In this document: positions 33,576-43,571 of the stretch, in pieces
Layout of the letters: each line of letters starts with the position of its first letter
How positions within the stretch are numbered: position 1 is the stretch's first letter
Origin: Aureispira sp. CCB-E
GTDB lineage: Bacteria > Bacteroidota > Bacteroidia > Chitinophagales > Saprospiraceae
Direction of reading: 5' to 3'
Assembly (NCBI RefSeq): GCF_031326345.1
Contig: NZ_CP133671.1
Span: 6,669,501 to 6,733,500, forward strand
DNA length: 64,000 bases
Position numbers and translations under genes: made by a program
Notes under the pieces: generated by a model
What the model saw: the letters and a program-made list of their open reading frames with translations, nothing else
The model's database searches: none
Told to the model about the DNA's origin: nothing

Positions 33576-35408
33576 ATGACGGGAAAATTTTTATATAAAA
33601 AAATAACATTTCATTTTCTGGTATTTTGTTTCTGTTTGACTAACTTACAGGCTCAAAATCAACGCTTATCGAAATCAACCTATCAAGCATTAAATAACTA
33701 TATTGTTTATTCTAATGAAGTATCGCATGCACTAAACTTAATGTATTTTGATTTCTTGCATATCAATGATCAGTTTTATCAATTTGTAGAAGATAGCATC
33801 GATCAAGTTGTTTACGAAAAAGATAATATCCTTACCAACCCCGATTACTTTCCCATTTATCCACGTGATCTTTATCCTGCAATTCTTAATGATAATATTT
33901 ATATCCCTTATGATAAACGAGGTGCTCCACTTCAGTTAATTGGTAAGGTTGTTAATGTTCTTAAAGAAATAGAAGACACTCGTTCTTTATTGGCTCAATA
34001 TGTCGAAACAGGAGATTACAAAAAAGACACCAACCTCGTTCAGGGGTTTAAATGGCTCCGTAGAGTAGAAGTACTTTACTATGACATGTTTACCCTACAA
34101 GAAAAACTACATTGGAACCTTACAGCAATTATCCAAACTTACAACTCACCTCAAATAGACAGCAATGCATTAAGGGCAACACAAGAGCTTCAACCACTCC
34201 TCAAACAAAGTAAGCTAGTAATAAAAGCCGTTCGAGCAGGAGACACAAGTAGTTCATTAGAATACAATTTTTTAAAATTAAATGAGTTTCTGATCAGTTT
34301 AGAAGGTCGCCAAGAAAGCATTCTAAAAGGATTAAAAAAAATTCCCAATTCCCTGCGTTCACCTGAAAAAAGATTTGCAGAAATTCTTAACAGGACTCAA
34401 AATATATTAAAAATAGCAAAAGAATATCAGCGTAATCCTAAGTATCAAAATTTAAACTTTAAGACCAGTTATTATTACTATAACATAGATTTGCTAAATA
34501 GTTACAATCGCTCGGGAGATGGTGCTGCTACCTTGTTCAACAAATTTATTAATGATAATGACGTTTATTGGTTGTACGAACACGAAATGCCACACTTATT
34601 TGAAGTCCTTTACCCTGACATTCCAGAATACGAGCAATACAAGGCTCCTGACATTGATATAGAAGAACTCATTCGCAAAAAATTGCGCGAAAAATATGTA
34701 GCAGATAGCATAGCTCAAATTAAATCGGATAGTATTGCTCAAGCTAAAAAAGACAGCGCTATTTATGCCCAACAAATTTTGGATAGCATAGAATATAGAA
34801 AAAATAATCCTCAAGTTGGGGACATGAATCTCAATGGATTTGCGACAAATAACCTCGTGTTTTTGTTAGATATTTCTGCCTCAATGAAAGATACCAATAA
34901 GCTGCCGCTGCTCAAGGAGGCTCTTGTTCAATTACTTGATTTGATGCGAGAAGAAGATAATATTACTCTAATTACATATTCTGGCAAAGCTGAAGTCGTC
35001 CTGCCACCTACTTCTATGACTTCAGAGGCCAACAAAAAACGGGTGATTGATATCATTAGTCAACTATCGTCTGATGGTAGTAGTGATGCAAACAAAGGAA
35101 TTCGATTGGCTTACAAGACCATCGAAGAGAGTATTATTAAAAACGGTAACAATCGGGTTATCATGGCAACAGACGGTGCCTTTAACATTAATTCTAGGGT
35201 CAAAAAAATTATCAAACGAGGAACTAAAGAAAAAGATCCTATCCGTTTGAGCATTTTTTATTTCTCCAAAAAGGAGTATACCCATCACAAAGAATTGCTC
35301 GAAAATCTTAGTGAAATGGGGGCAGGAAAATACCGTCATATAAAAAAAGAAAATGCCAAAAAGATATTGGTTATAGAAGCACAAGAAGTACGGCAAAAAA
35401 AAAATTAA
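33576..35408 (+). CDS. VWA-domain protein with signal peptide
   Basis: The 610-residue protein begins with a signal-type segment (about 8-27, ITFHFLVFCFCLTNLQAQ) ending in a plausible cleavage site after QAQ. Residues 30-350 are a helical, Tyr- and Asn-rich region that I do not recognise. A charged linker (about 365-410) repeats the pattern DSIAQ/DSAIY (VADSIAQIKSDSIAQAKKDS). A von Willebrand factor A domain follows (about 425-600), with the MIDAS residues in LLDISASM (D-x-S-x-S), the Thr region in ITYSGKAEV, and the Asp in IMATDGAFN. It should bind a divalent cation and a protein ligand in the periplasm or on the surface. It stands alone, with 167 bases to the mutase-like gene. Confidence 0.85.
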   Translation: MTGKFLYKKITFHFLVFCFCLTNLQAQNQRLSKSTYQALNNYIVYSNEVSHALNLMYFDFLHINDQFYQFVEDSIDQVVYEKDNILTNPDYFPIYPRDLYPAILNDNIYIPYDKRGAPLQLIGKVVNVLKEIEDTRSLLAQYVETGDYKKDTNLVQGFKWLRRVEVLYYDMFTLQEKLHWNLTAIIQTYNSPQIDSNALRATQELQPLLKQSKLVIKAVRAGDTSSSLEYNFLKLNEFLISLEGRQESILKGLKKIPNSLRSPEKRFAEILNRTQNILKIAKEYQRNPKYQNLNFKTSYYYYNIDLLNSYNRSGDGAATLFNKFINDNDVYWLYEHEMPHLFEVLYPDIPEYEQYKAPDIDIEELIRKKLREKYVADSIAQIKSDSIAQAKKDSAIYAQQILDSIEYRKNNPQVGDMNLNGFATNNLVFLLDISASMKDTNKLPLLKEALVQLLDLMREEDNITLITYSGKAEVVLPPTSMTSEANKKRVIDIISQLSSDGSSDANKGIRLAYKTIEESIIKNGNNRVIMATDGAFNINSRVKKIIKRGTKEKDPIRLSIFYFSKKEYTHHKELLENLSEMGAGKYRHIKKENAKKILVIEAQEVRQKKN

Positions 35409-35617
35409 CCCCTATAAAAGAAAAGAACAGTTAACAACAACAAAATAGTAGTTCTTAGTTCCTTCTTTTTGTACTTTTTTATATGTTTTAGTCTATTTTT
35501 TGCCTACAACAATCTATTTCCTTTGCCCTTAATTCGCATTTCGTTAGTAATTTGTTACCTTCAAGTTCAAATTTTGCTAATAATTAATTAATCCTCAAAA
35601 AAAAATCTTCGGATATT

Positions 35618-37288
35618 ATGGGAACATATACTACGATGGCTCTTGCATGGGTCTTCTGTGCCATTTGGATTGTCTTTGTTATCTCGACAAACAGAAAGGT
35701 ACATCCTAAAGTACTCTTCTTCTTATTTTTTGTAGAAATGTGGGAACGTTTCTCTTACTATGGTATGCGAGCTTTATTAGTATTATATATGACTAGTGAA
35801 GTAATGAATTATAGTACTAGTGACGCTTATGGTATTTATGGAGCCTATGGAGCATTAGTATATGCAACACCTCTTATTGGTGGTTTATTGGCTGAAAAGT
35901 TTATGGGATACCGAAAAGCAATCATGTGGGGAGCATTTCTAATGATGTGTGGTCATTTCTTAATGGCTATAGAAAACGAACTTATCTTCCTTACTGCTTT
36001 AGCATTATTAATCATGGGTAATGGTTTCTTCAAACCTAATATATCCTCTATGATTGGTAAATTTTATGCAAAAACGGACCCTAGACGTGACGGAGCCTTC
36101 ACGATTTTTTATATGGGAATCAATATTGGTGCGTTTCTTTCTGGTTTAACTTGTGGTGCCGTTGGTTTAGATCCTAACTTAGGTTGGCACTTTGGTTTTG
36201 GACTTGCTGGAGTAGGAATGTTATTAGGTTTATTGATATTTTGGTATGCAGAACGCAATGGAATACTTGAAGACAAAGGTTATGCTCCATATCAAGTTAC
36301 AGCAGGTGGACCAGGTATTATGTTAGACCAAAACAATGGGGGAGAAATTTTAAACAATGATCCTACTCTTGATAATACAACAAAGACTCCTACAGATCAA
36401 TCAGAAGCTAGCGATGATCAAGTTGAACGATTTACATTAGTAGAAAATCCCGTTGAACCTAAGTTATTTGGTCTTCCACTTAATTTATTGATTTATATAG
36501 GTTCTATTATTGCTATTCCGTTCTTTTTATTACTAATCCAACACAATGACATTTTAGATTATGGTATTGGAGGTATTGGAATTATAATGGTAACTTATTT
36601 ATTATACAGTTCTTTTCAGTATGAAAAAGTACAACGTCAACGTATATGGGTTATTGTAACGCTCTTCTTCTTTACTATTATTTTCTGGACCTTCTTCGAA
36701 CTAGCAGGTAGTGCATTGACAGTATTTACAATGAACAACGTGCGTCCAAACGATTATTTGAACGCGGCAATGTTCAATTCATTAAATCCGTTTTTCATCA
36801 TGCTATTTGCTCCTATTTTTTCTTGGTTGTGGGTGAAGCTATCAAATGCTAACATGGAACCTGCTGCGCCTGTAAAATTTGGAATCGGTTTAATCTTGTT
36901 AGGTTCCGGTTTTTTAATTTTAAACTTTTCCAAAGGTGGTGCTGTTGATGGTCTAATTGCACCTATGTTTATGGTGTTTTTATACTTATTGCACACACTA
37001 GGTGAATTAACATTGTCTCCAGTAGGGTTATCAATGGTTACCAAATTAGCCCCTGCACAGGTTGTAGGTTTTGTAATGGGATTCTGGTTAATGGCTTCTT
37101 CGTTTGCCCATCAAGCTGGTAAAACAATTGCCCAGTTTACTGTAGTTCCAGAAGGAACACCTGCTGAAGAATCTCTAAGCTTATGTTTATCCGTATTTAA
37201 CAATCTAGGTCTAATTGCCGTTTGTGCTGGTGGCTTTTTGATATTGGCATCGGTTGTTATTACAAAATGGATGCATGGAATCAAATAA
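35618..37288 (+). CDS. POT/PTR2-family proton-dependent oligopeptide transporter
   Basis: POT transporters import di- and tripeptides with protons across the inner membrane. The 556-residue protein has the expected 12-14 helices. The family motif E-x2-E-R-F is present at residues 40-45 (VEMWERFSYYGMRALLVLY, with Glu40, Glu43 and Arg44 as the proton-coupling residues). The PTR2 signature FYMGINIGAFLSGL is at about 165-178. A polar insertion of about 60 residues (225-285, with NNGGEILNNDPTLDN and TPTDQSEASDD) sits between the two halves. C-terminal helices include FMVFLYLLHTLGELTLSPVG with the conserved Glu. A terminator follows directly. Confidence 0.95.
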   Translation: MGTYTTMALAWVFCAIWIVFVISTNRKVHPKVLFFLFFVEMWERFSYYGMRALLVLYMTSEVMNYSTSDAYGIYGAYGALVYATPLIGGLLAEKFMGYRKAIMWGAFLMMCGHFLMAIENELIFLTALALLIMGNGFFKPNISSMIGKFYAKTDPRRDGAFTIFYMGINIGAFLSGLTCGAVGLDPNLGWHFGFGLAGVGMLLGLLIFWYAERNGILEDKGYAPYQVTAGGPGIMLDQNNGGEILNNDPTLDNTTKTPTDQSEASDDQVERFTLVENPVEPKLFGLPLNLLIYIGSIIAIPFFLLLIQHNDILDYGIGGIGIIMVTYLLYSSFQYEKVQRQRIWVIVTLFFFTIIFWTFFELAGSALTVFTMNNVRPNDYLNAAMFNSLNPFFIMLFAPIFSWLWVKLSNANMEPAAPVKFGIGLILLGSGFLILNFSKGGAVDGLIAPMFMVFLYLLHTLGELTLSPVGLSMVTKLAPAQVVGFVMGFWLMASSFAHQAGKTIAQFTVVPEGTPAEESLSLCLSVFNNLGLIAVCAGGFLILASVVITKWMHGIK

Positions 37289-37310
37289 CAGCAGTAAAAA
37301 GTCTTACAAA

Positions 37311-37346
37311 AAGGTCGTTCTGATATTTTCAGAACGACCTTTTTTT
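37311..37346 (+). terminator. terminator after the POT transporter gene
   Basis: AAGGTCGTTCT (37311-37321) pairs perfectly with AGAACGACCTT (37331-37341) around a 9-base loop and runs into a T tract. Confidence 0.85.
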
Positions 37347-37349
37347 TAT

Positions 37350-37390
37350 ATAAAAAAACACCTAATTCGCTCTACGAATTAGGTGTTTTA
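37350..37390 (-). terminator. terminator for the greA-HIT operon
   Basis: AAAAACACCTAATTCG and CGAATTAGGTGTTTT form a near-perfect stem of about 15 bp with a 5-base loop. Read on the minus strand it ends in a run of T (the A run at 37352-37358). It lies about 30 bases after the HIT gene stop. Together with the preceding hairpin it insulates convergent transcription. Confidence 0.8.
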
Positions 37391-37418
37391 TCAAAAAGCA
37401 AAAATACTTTTTTCTTAT

Positions 37419-37811
37419 CTAAACAAAATTAGCTCGAATTTTTTCTGCCAAAGCGACAAATTCTTCCTGTTCCATTGATTGTCGTTTGTTAAAATCAATA
37501 AACTGGATGTTTAAGAGCGGCACCAAGTGAATGTGCGCATGAGGTACTTCTAACCCCAAAACGGTCTGCCCTATTCGCTCACAATGGACTGTTTTTTCTA
37601 TAGCTGCTGCTACTCGTTTAGAGAACAGATGCAATCCCAAAAACAAAGACTCCTCCAAATCAAAAATATAATCTACTTCTTTCTTAGGAATAACCAGTGT
37701 ATGTCCTTTGACAACAGGAGCAATATCTAGAAAAGCCAAAAATTGTTCATCTTCTGCAATTTTGTGACAAGGGATTTCTCCATTTACGATACGTGTGAAT
37801 ATACTTGGCAT
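37419..37811 (-). CDS. HIT family nucleotide-binding hydrolase
   Basis: HIT proteins hydrolyse or transfer nucleotides from nucleoside-phosphate conjugates. The 130-residue protein has the full small-HIT fold: FTRIVNGEIPCHKIAEDE at the start, HTLVIPKKEVD at about 37-47, and the histidine triad HAHIHLVPL (His91, His93, His95; the middle of the H-x-H-x-H motif). It is cytosolic. It starts 12 bases after the greA stop, so the two are co-transcribed, an order common in Bacteroidota. Its substrate is not known from the sequence. Confidence 0.92.
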   Translation of the reverse strand: MPSIFTRIVNGEIPCHKIAEDEQFLAFLDIAPVVKGHTLVIPKKEVDYIFDLEESLFLGLHLFSKRVAAAIEKTVHCERIGQTVLGLEVPHAHIHLVPLLNIQFIDFNKRQSMEQEEFVALAEKIRANFV

Positions 37812-37823
37812 AATGAGCGTATT

Positions 37824-38303
37824 TTAAAGATTAATAGCAATATCTAAAATTTCAAACTCCATAATTCCTCCAGGAGTCTGTACCTCTGCAATTTCTCCTA
37901 CTTTTTTGCCTAGCAACCCTTTTCCAATTGGTGAATCAACAGAAATTTTACCTGCACGCAAATTTGCTTCCGATTGAGAAACTAAGGTATATTCAAATTC
38001 CTTTTTGGTCTTCACCTGTTTAATTTTAATGGTGCTTAGAATAACCACTGAAGAAGCATCTAGGTCTTCTTGCTTAATTACTCTTGCTGTCGACAACGTT
38101 TTTTCCATTTCAGAAATTTTCAACTCCAATAATCCCTGCGCTTCTTTAGCAGCATCGTATTCTGCATTTTCTGACAAATCACCTTTTTCACGAGCTTCTG
38201 CGATTGCTTTTGCTGCGTCTTGACGACCTTGAGTTTTCAAAACTTCTAATTCACTTTTCAATTTATCAAACCCATCTTGGGTCATATATGAGTATTTAGA
38301 CAT
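37824..38303 (-). CDS. greA: transcription elongation factor GreA
   Basis: GreA rescues backtracked RNA polymerase by stimulating transcript cleavage. The 159-residue length is normal. The N-terminal coiled-coil hairpin (about 5-75) carries AREKGDLSENAEYDAAKEAQ, the conserved region with the acidic residues that reach the polymerase active site (Asp-Leu-Ser-Glu-Asn-Ala-Glu-Tyr). The C-terminal FKBP-like domain (about 83-158) includes SPIGKGLLGKKVGEIAEV. The start, MSKYSYMTQDGFDKL, has no close alternative upstream. It leads the greA-HIT operon. Confidence 0.96.
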   Translation of the reverse strand: MSKYSYMTQDGFDKLKSELEVLKTQGRQDAAKAIAEAREKGDLSENAEYDAAKEAQGLLELKISEMEKTLSTARVIKQEDLDASSVVILSTIKIKQVKTKKEFEYTLVSQSEANLRAGKISVDSPIGKGLLGKKVGEIAEVQTPGGIMEFEILDIAINL

Positions 38304-39028
38304 AATAATTTCTTTTTAATTATAATTAAGTAGTCATTCATAATTAATGATCATAAACTTAAGAAGCAATTTTGAGATCAACTTCATTAAAAAGTCTCGT
38401 GATAACGCTGCTATCACTACTTTTTTTCACCTTGTTTCTCATCAAAATTTCTAATAATTTTACCCATCATCTACTATCAAAACTTACTTACCTTATAAAT
38501 TTGCTGTAAAACGGTTACGTTTCGTGCTATTCGTAACCTGCAATTAAATATTTCTTTTTAAAATTTGAATTTGCTAGAAAATTCAATTCATTTATAAAAC
38601 TCCATTCCTAACGAAGAGGTTGCTCAAAAGTTCCCATATTCTTAAAAATAATCCTTTCTATTTACACTTACTTATTTGGTAATGGATAGGCTATCTTGAA
38701 GAAAAAAACTGATGCCCGATTAGCAATTCTATCGCATAAAAGCAATAAAAAGAACGTTCCTCCCAGTTTTTGGGAGGAACGTTCTTTATTCCGTATAAAG
38801 GCAAATATATAAAATTATTAAGATAAATGCCAGTTATTAGCCTAATAGTCTGCTATTTTTTTAGTTTAAAATTCTTAAAAAAACTCAGCAGCGACACACA
38901 AAACTGATTATCAAAGTTTTAAAAGGAAAATCAAAAACATTAGCACTCTGATTATCAGTCAAGTAGGATTCCATCCCTATACCTTTTGATACAGTTTATA
39001 AGGATATTCAATAGCAATTGAGAGCTTC
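38304..39028. other. 725-base intergenic region between greA and paralogue D
   Basis: The region is AT-rich, with no credible ORF on either strand. The greA promoter should lie at its left end. A 17-bp hairpin at 38749-38787 is the probable terminator of the paralogue D gene. About 240 bases of untranslated sequence therefore lie between the paralogue D stop and that hairpin, which is long for a 3' end. Confidence 0.5.
38749..38787 (-). terminator. strong terminator downstream of paralogue D
   Basis: AAAGAACGTTCCTCCCA and TGGGAGGAACGTTCTTT form a perfect 17-bp stem with a 5-base loop. On the minus strand it is followed by TTTTTATTG. It lies about 240 bases after the paralogue D stop. Confidence 0.75.
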
Positions 39029-42000
39029 TTACAAGCGCTGCGCATCAAAAGCTCGATTAATAACAAAACTTTTTAACACCTTGGTTCCTACTCCTTCTAC
39101 TTTGACGTGAATTAGATAAACTCCTGAAGCAACAGGTACATCAGCATAGTTTTTCACATCCCATTCAACTGATGTTTTGATTTGTGCATCAGCCAGAGGT
39201 CCTTCATATCCTTGTCCAATTCTCGCAATACCATTTTTAGCTGAATTCTTGTACTCTTGTGCTATTTTAAATTCTTTTATAAATCGACCATCCAACGAGT
39301 AAATCCTAATATGACATTTAGCAGGAATATTTGTAATTTTGACAACATTATCCGTTTCTAGTATCTCATAATCAGAATAAGCATAGTAAGGGTTTGGAAC
39401 CACACGCATTAAATCTAAAGCAGAAACAGCCGTCTCTTGTTCTTCTTTTGTAGGAACAAATTTGTCTAATGAAAATTCATACAATGGATATCCTAAATTC
39501 TCATTCGTTCCTTCTTCTATTTCAAACGGGCGATCAACTCTTAACTTAATTCTCGCTTTGGTTGGAGGAACTTCACCATACGTTCCCTGCATAGTTGTCG
39601 GTACTGCCATTGATGCCCACGTCACAACTAGATTTTTGTAAATATGAATATCCTTATCAAGAGGAATGTTAGGATTCACTTTATCAAACTCTGCAATAAC
39701 GCTTTTGCAAGAGTCATAAGGCTGATTGGTTACATAAATAATATGCTGTCCGCCTTGTACATTTCTTAGTAATTGTACTTTTTCATCCGTTGAAAAAGGA
39801 CCTGTCGTTTGTACATTAGTTGGGTTAAAAATCATATCGTTTCCAGTACTACTACCAGGGTTCAAACCCTCCTCTAAAACACTACCATTGTATAAAGAAT
39901 TTTCTCCAAAGAAAATATTCAATCGTTCTCCTGTTTCCACATTATAAGCATATCCAGGAAACCAAGACATACCAACAGTACTGTTATCAATAGACATATC
40001 TTTGTTTCGAGAAGGATACACTGGTTTGGGAACTCCAAAACTTGGTCCAACACTTCCTCTCCATTCCATTTGATCTCGCTTAGAAGGTATTTGCCAATTG
40101 GAGCTTACACTTCCTAAGAAAGAGTTACCATGATAAAAATTAGCCGTTTCAACAACAATACAGCGACTCCACTCATCTTGATTAGGAGACATTACTATAT
40201 TGACGTTATTTAAGTTAGATAATAATGTATCCCGTACTTTATTAGGTATTATTGGTGCTCCTGGCACTGTATCATTTCTTAATTTGGAGCCATCCGAGGC
40301 AATATTCCCTAGTGACAAATAAGGGCCATCAAAATCTCGTTGTGCATCACACAACATAAATGGGTACCAACCTCCTTCTGATTCAGAATACAACTGCTCT
40401 GGATCAAACCTTTGATCAGCCTCATTATTTCCTGTTTTTAACATATTTAGAATGCCGTCCCCATCGTTTAGTCCATGATACCATTCACCATAAGTAGTAT
40501 CTTCATATGCAATTTGAGAACCGATAAATCCTACATTTCCATTATGACTTGGCTTATCTTTCTGCTCCAATTCAAGAGAGATTCCTAAATCTGGAATATA
40601 CTGCTCGTAGTTCCAGTCCATAGTTTGATAAGACGACCATACGATGCTCGGATCTTGTGGGTCAGACAACATCCAATAAACAGAATCAGACAAGGTTGTC
40701 ACATTGGCTGGTTGTGGAATATAAGCATCTAAATTAGCATCATAAAGCCAACCATACAATTGATCACATACACGAACTTGGAACGTTCCCGCAGGAACAC
40801 GCAAGGGATCTACAATTTTTACTTTGATAGGCGCTTGCCCCTCCTTATAAGTGATTCTTCCAACATTATTACCGGCTAAAATAGCAGACTCTACTTCTTC
40901 TATATTCGCAATATTTAAAAACTCTCCTGATCCTACACCTTGACCATCTAATCGAGTTATCTGTGGTTGATCACCATATTCTGATTTTAATTGAATACCA
41001 GAATATTCGGGCGCATTAATTCTTGGAATACCTGTATAAATTCTAAAATTGCGACGCCCTTGCAAATAAGCTTTATCTTGCCCTTTTCTCGTTACAGGAT
41101 CATACTTTTGATACTCATTATGTGCATAAGCAACCACACAGAAATAATAGGGTTTATGATTGATTAAGTTTTTTTCTCCTGTTGCGAATTGATCTTCAAC
41201 GACCTTAAAAGTATGCTTCAAGCCACTATTTGCTCCTTCTACCTTAATCACAGGTGTCAGTAAATCAATTTGAGCCGCATCATTTCTAAATTCCTCCCAA
41301 TTGGCAATGGTAGTTACATCATCCTCCACATCACACTGGTAGATTAAACTTGCTTTGCTTTCATCATCTAATTCTGTAACAGAAACATTTGGTCCTACTA
41401 CTTGGTAAATTTTATACCCCTGAAAATTGTAGCTCGTATCCAAAGGTGCATGCTGTGCCAATATAGCTGGAGACTCTTCATAATCAAAAGGACTATTGGC
41501 ACCATAACTTAAATTCAATACTAATTCCTTATCCATTTCAATAACATCCATATTAGGAGCATCTGGACCATTTGTTATTTTAAAACAGCCATCAAATAGA
41601 TTTTGTGCTAATTCATCAGCAGTAACCAGAGATTCCAAAGAAGCACAACCAGAATAAGGCACTTCAGGAACCCATACAACCCCCGATATCATTTCATTGG
41701 TAGCCCCAGGCAATAAAGTAAAGGGTCCTGAGGTGTGCAAAAAGCGTTGATCCAAGCCATTTAAGTTCTCTTGGCACATAGACCAAGCACCGGGGCTGTC
41801 GTCAGTCGGAAAACTAGGAAATACATATCTTGTTGGAACAGCATTAGGATTATTGGGATCATAGCCATTTCCTCCTTGAGTAACAGGAGTAGCATCTATC
41901 CAAAGACCAGACATCAACCGATAATGTTGAATTGCTGTTTGCGGGTCACCAATACCACCACCACCTCTTCTGTAGTATTGAAAACCAGATAAACCAATTT

Positions 42001-43120
42001 CTTTTTTAGTAGAATCCAAAGGGCCTTTAAAATAATCGACTCCCAAGGCAGGAACTTGTGCCCCATACCCAGGTGTTCCTGCTTGTCCACAAGGATTATC
42101 ATCATAAGGATAAGCATTATAGACATACCCCATTCCTGTCGAAGTATCACAACCAATATAATCATCCTCTGAACATCCTAAATCAGGATCCGTCCACAAA
42201 GAAAAATACGTATCATTGTATCGGAGTTGGTTTCTATTTAATAACTTATAACGGTAAAAGGTCATATTGTTGACAGCATCTGTCGTAGAATATCCAAAAG
42301 CCAAAGCTTGTACCTCCATATCCATTGATTTCCCTTGTGTCTGAGTATGCAGGTTTCCTTTGTCATTATAGACCCACCATGTCATCTGATCTGCATAAAC
42401 GGGATTGGAATAATCTGTTCTATCGCAACCCACAACTTCTACAATTGGATGATCTCCATCATAAGGATTATACCGATTATCCCCATTCTTATCTACAAAA
42501 GGGGCTAAATCTTGATCATAACCTAAAATATCAAAACCATGAATGGCTGCAAAATGTACGTTGCCTCGTGCTGGCCACCCCAATAACGCTTTTGATGGGG
42601 TATCGTCTATCCCTGGCGATAGTGGATCTAAAAAATCTGCCCTCAATGCATCTATATCTCTACCATATACTGTAAAATGCTTGTCCCAACGAGCACATTC
42701 GTTTTTATCAATTGTAGCCGTTTGGGTATTGAGAGGTCCTGGCCAATAGTCGTTTCCTCTATTTCTATAAGTTTGAGCAGCAAGAATCAAATTTCCGCCG
42801 CCATCATAAGCACCTATCCAAATCCCTCCTGCATACAAAGAAGAAATTTCGGGTTCTCCTGATGCTGGGTCAACATTGGGAACAATATATCTAGCTTGTT
42901 GTCCATCCCACCACATATCACCTCCTCCACGCAGTCTTGCCCGAACATTATTGATATTCAAATCTGTTTCTGCTCTAGATTCTGTACAATTGCTTCTGAA
43001 TCCTATATTCTTCGGTGTGGAAGGTTTGTTTTTATCGCCTACAAAATCCCGTGCTTCTCCTTCTATCGGTATAGTCCAAAAATAGACTATGAGAATGGTT
43101 ATAAAAGATAGTTTGTTCAT
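39029..43120 (-). CDS. giant secreted surface protein, paralogue D (divergent copy)
   Basis: From ATG 43120 the protein is 1363 residues; the frame is open 28 codons further (to 43204) but the internal Met leads straight into a signal peptide (MNKLSFITILIVYFWTIPIE, cleavage near GEA). It shares with paralogues A-C the N-terminal hallmark NNVRARLRGGGDMWWDGQQA, the calcium-loop-like VDKNGDNRYNPYDGDHP at about 210, cysteine-containing DECARWDKHF-type segments, and the C-terminal sorting-like domain starting MRVVPNPYYAYSDYE. The C-terminal domain ends VASGVYLIHVKVEGVGTKVL, as in T9SS type A or FlgD-Ig-like tails. Sequence differs from A-C throughout, including the block they share. No enzymatic motif is recognised. 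It is the last gene of the cluster and has its own terminator. Confidence 0.82.
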   Translation of the reverse strand: MNKLSFITILIVYFWTIPIEGEARDFVGDKNKPSTPKNIGFRSNCTESRAETDLNINNVRARLRGGGDMWWDGQQARYIVPNVDPASGEPEISSLYAGGIWIGAYDGGGNLILAAQTYRNRGNDYWPGPLNTQTATIDKNECARWDKHFTVYGRDIDALRADFLDPLSPGIDDTPSKALLGWPARGNVHFAAIHGFDILGYDQDLAPFVDKNGDNRYNPYDGDHPIVEVVGCDRTDYSNPVYADQMTWWVYNDKGNLHTQTQGKSMDMEVQALAFGYSTTDAVNNMTFYRYKLLNRNQLRYNDTYFSLWTDPDLGCSEDDYIGCDTSTGMGYVYNAYPYDDNPCGQAGTPGYGAQVPALGVDYFKGPLDSTKKEIGLSGFQYYRRGGGGIGDPQTAIQHYRLMSGLWIDATPVTQGGNGYDPNNPNAVPTRYVFPSFPTDDSPGAWSMCQENLNGLDQRFLHTSGPFTLLPGATNEMISGVVWVPEVPYSGCASLESLVTADELAQNLFDGCFKITNGPDAPNMDVIEMDKELVLNLSYGANSPFDYEESPAILAQHAPLDTSYNFQGYKIYQVVGPNVSVTELDDESKASLIYQCDVEDDVTTIANWEEFRNDAAQIDLLTPVIKVEGANSGLKHTFKVVEDQFATGEKNLINHKPYYFCVVAYAHNEYQKYDPVTRKGQDKAYLQGRRNFRIYTGIPRINAPEYSGIQLKSEYGDQPQITRLDGQGVGSGEFLNIANIEEVESAILAGNNVGRITYKEGQAPIKVKIVDPLRVPAGTFQVRVCDQLYGWLYDANLDAYIPQPANVTTLSDSVYWMLSDPQDPSIVWSSYQTMDWNYEQYIPDLGISLELEQKDKPSHNGNVGFIGSQIAYEDTTYGEWYHGLNDGDGILNMLKTGNNEADQRFDPEQLYSESEGGWYPFMLCDAQRDFDGPYLSLGNIASDGSKLRNDTVPGAPIIPNKVRDTLLSNLNNVNIVMSPNQDEWSRCIVVETANFYHGNSFLGSVSSNWQIPSKRDQMEWRGSVGPSFGVPKPVYPSRNKDMSIDNSTVGMSWFPGYAYNVETGERLNIFFGENSLYNGSVLEEGLNPGSSTGNDMIFNPTNVQTTGPFSTDEKVQLLRNVQGGQHIIYVTNQPYDSCKSVIAEFDKVNPNIPLDKDIHIYKNLVVTWASMAVPTTMQGTYGEVPPTKARIKLRVDRPFEIEEGTNENLGYPLYEFSLDKFVPTKEEQETAVSALDLMRVVPNPYYAYSDYEILETDNVVKITNIPAKCHIRIYSLDGRFIKEFKIAQEYKNSAKNGIARIGQGYEGPLADAQIKTSVEWDVKNYADVPVASGVYLIHVKVEGVGTKVLKSFVINRAFDAQRL

Positions 43121-43571
43121 AGTAATAATTTTGATTGAGAATTTTAATAAAGGCATAGGAAGTCCTACCTCCAGAAAATGTCTTTTCTGAAGTTCAGCAA
43201 TCATCTATGTCCTAATGTAGTAAATAAGGATAATGGCTTGAGGAGCTACCTATTTCTAATAATTGCCATTATCATACAAAAGAGGTATTTTTGCCCATTT
43301 GACTCTTTTTGCACATTATAAATATCGTTGGTTATTTATGTAAAGTAAATAACAGATTTCAATATTCCTCAACATTTTAAATTCCTACTTATCTTTTCTA
43401 ACAAACTATTCAGCACTATTTTCCCAATAAAAAACTATCAATTCAAAGCTAATAGAGCCAGTTATTTACTTTGTTACCTCAAACCATCGTTAATAAAAAA
43501 TGCGCTCAATCTCATAAGAAACAAGCGCATTAAATATAATTTTATTACCAATAAGTCAACTAATATACTCC
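43121..43571. other. intergenic region between paralogues C and D
   Basis: Contains the paralogue C terminator (43494-43531) and about 370 bases of leader for paralogue D. No TAnnTTTG box was found with confidence. Confidence 0.4.
43494..43531 (-). terminator. terminator after paralogue C
   Basis: AATGCGCT (43499-43506) and AGCGCATT (43524-43531) form an 8-bp GC-containing stem. On the minus strand it is followed by TTTTTTATT. It lies 40 bases beyond the paralogue C stop. Confidence 0.7.
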
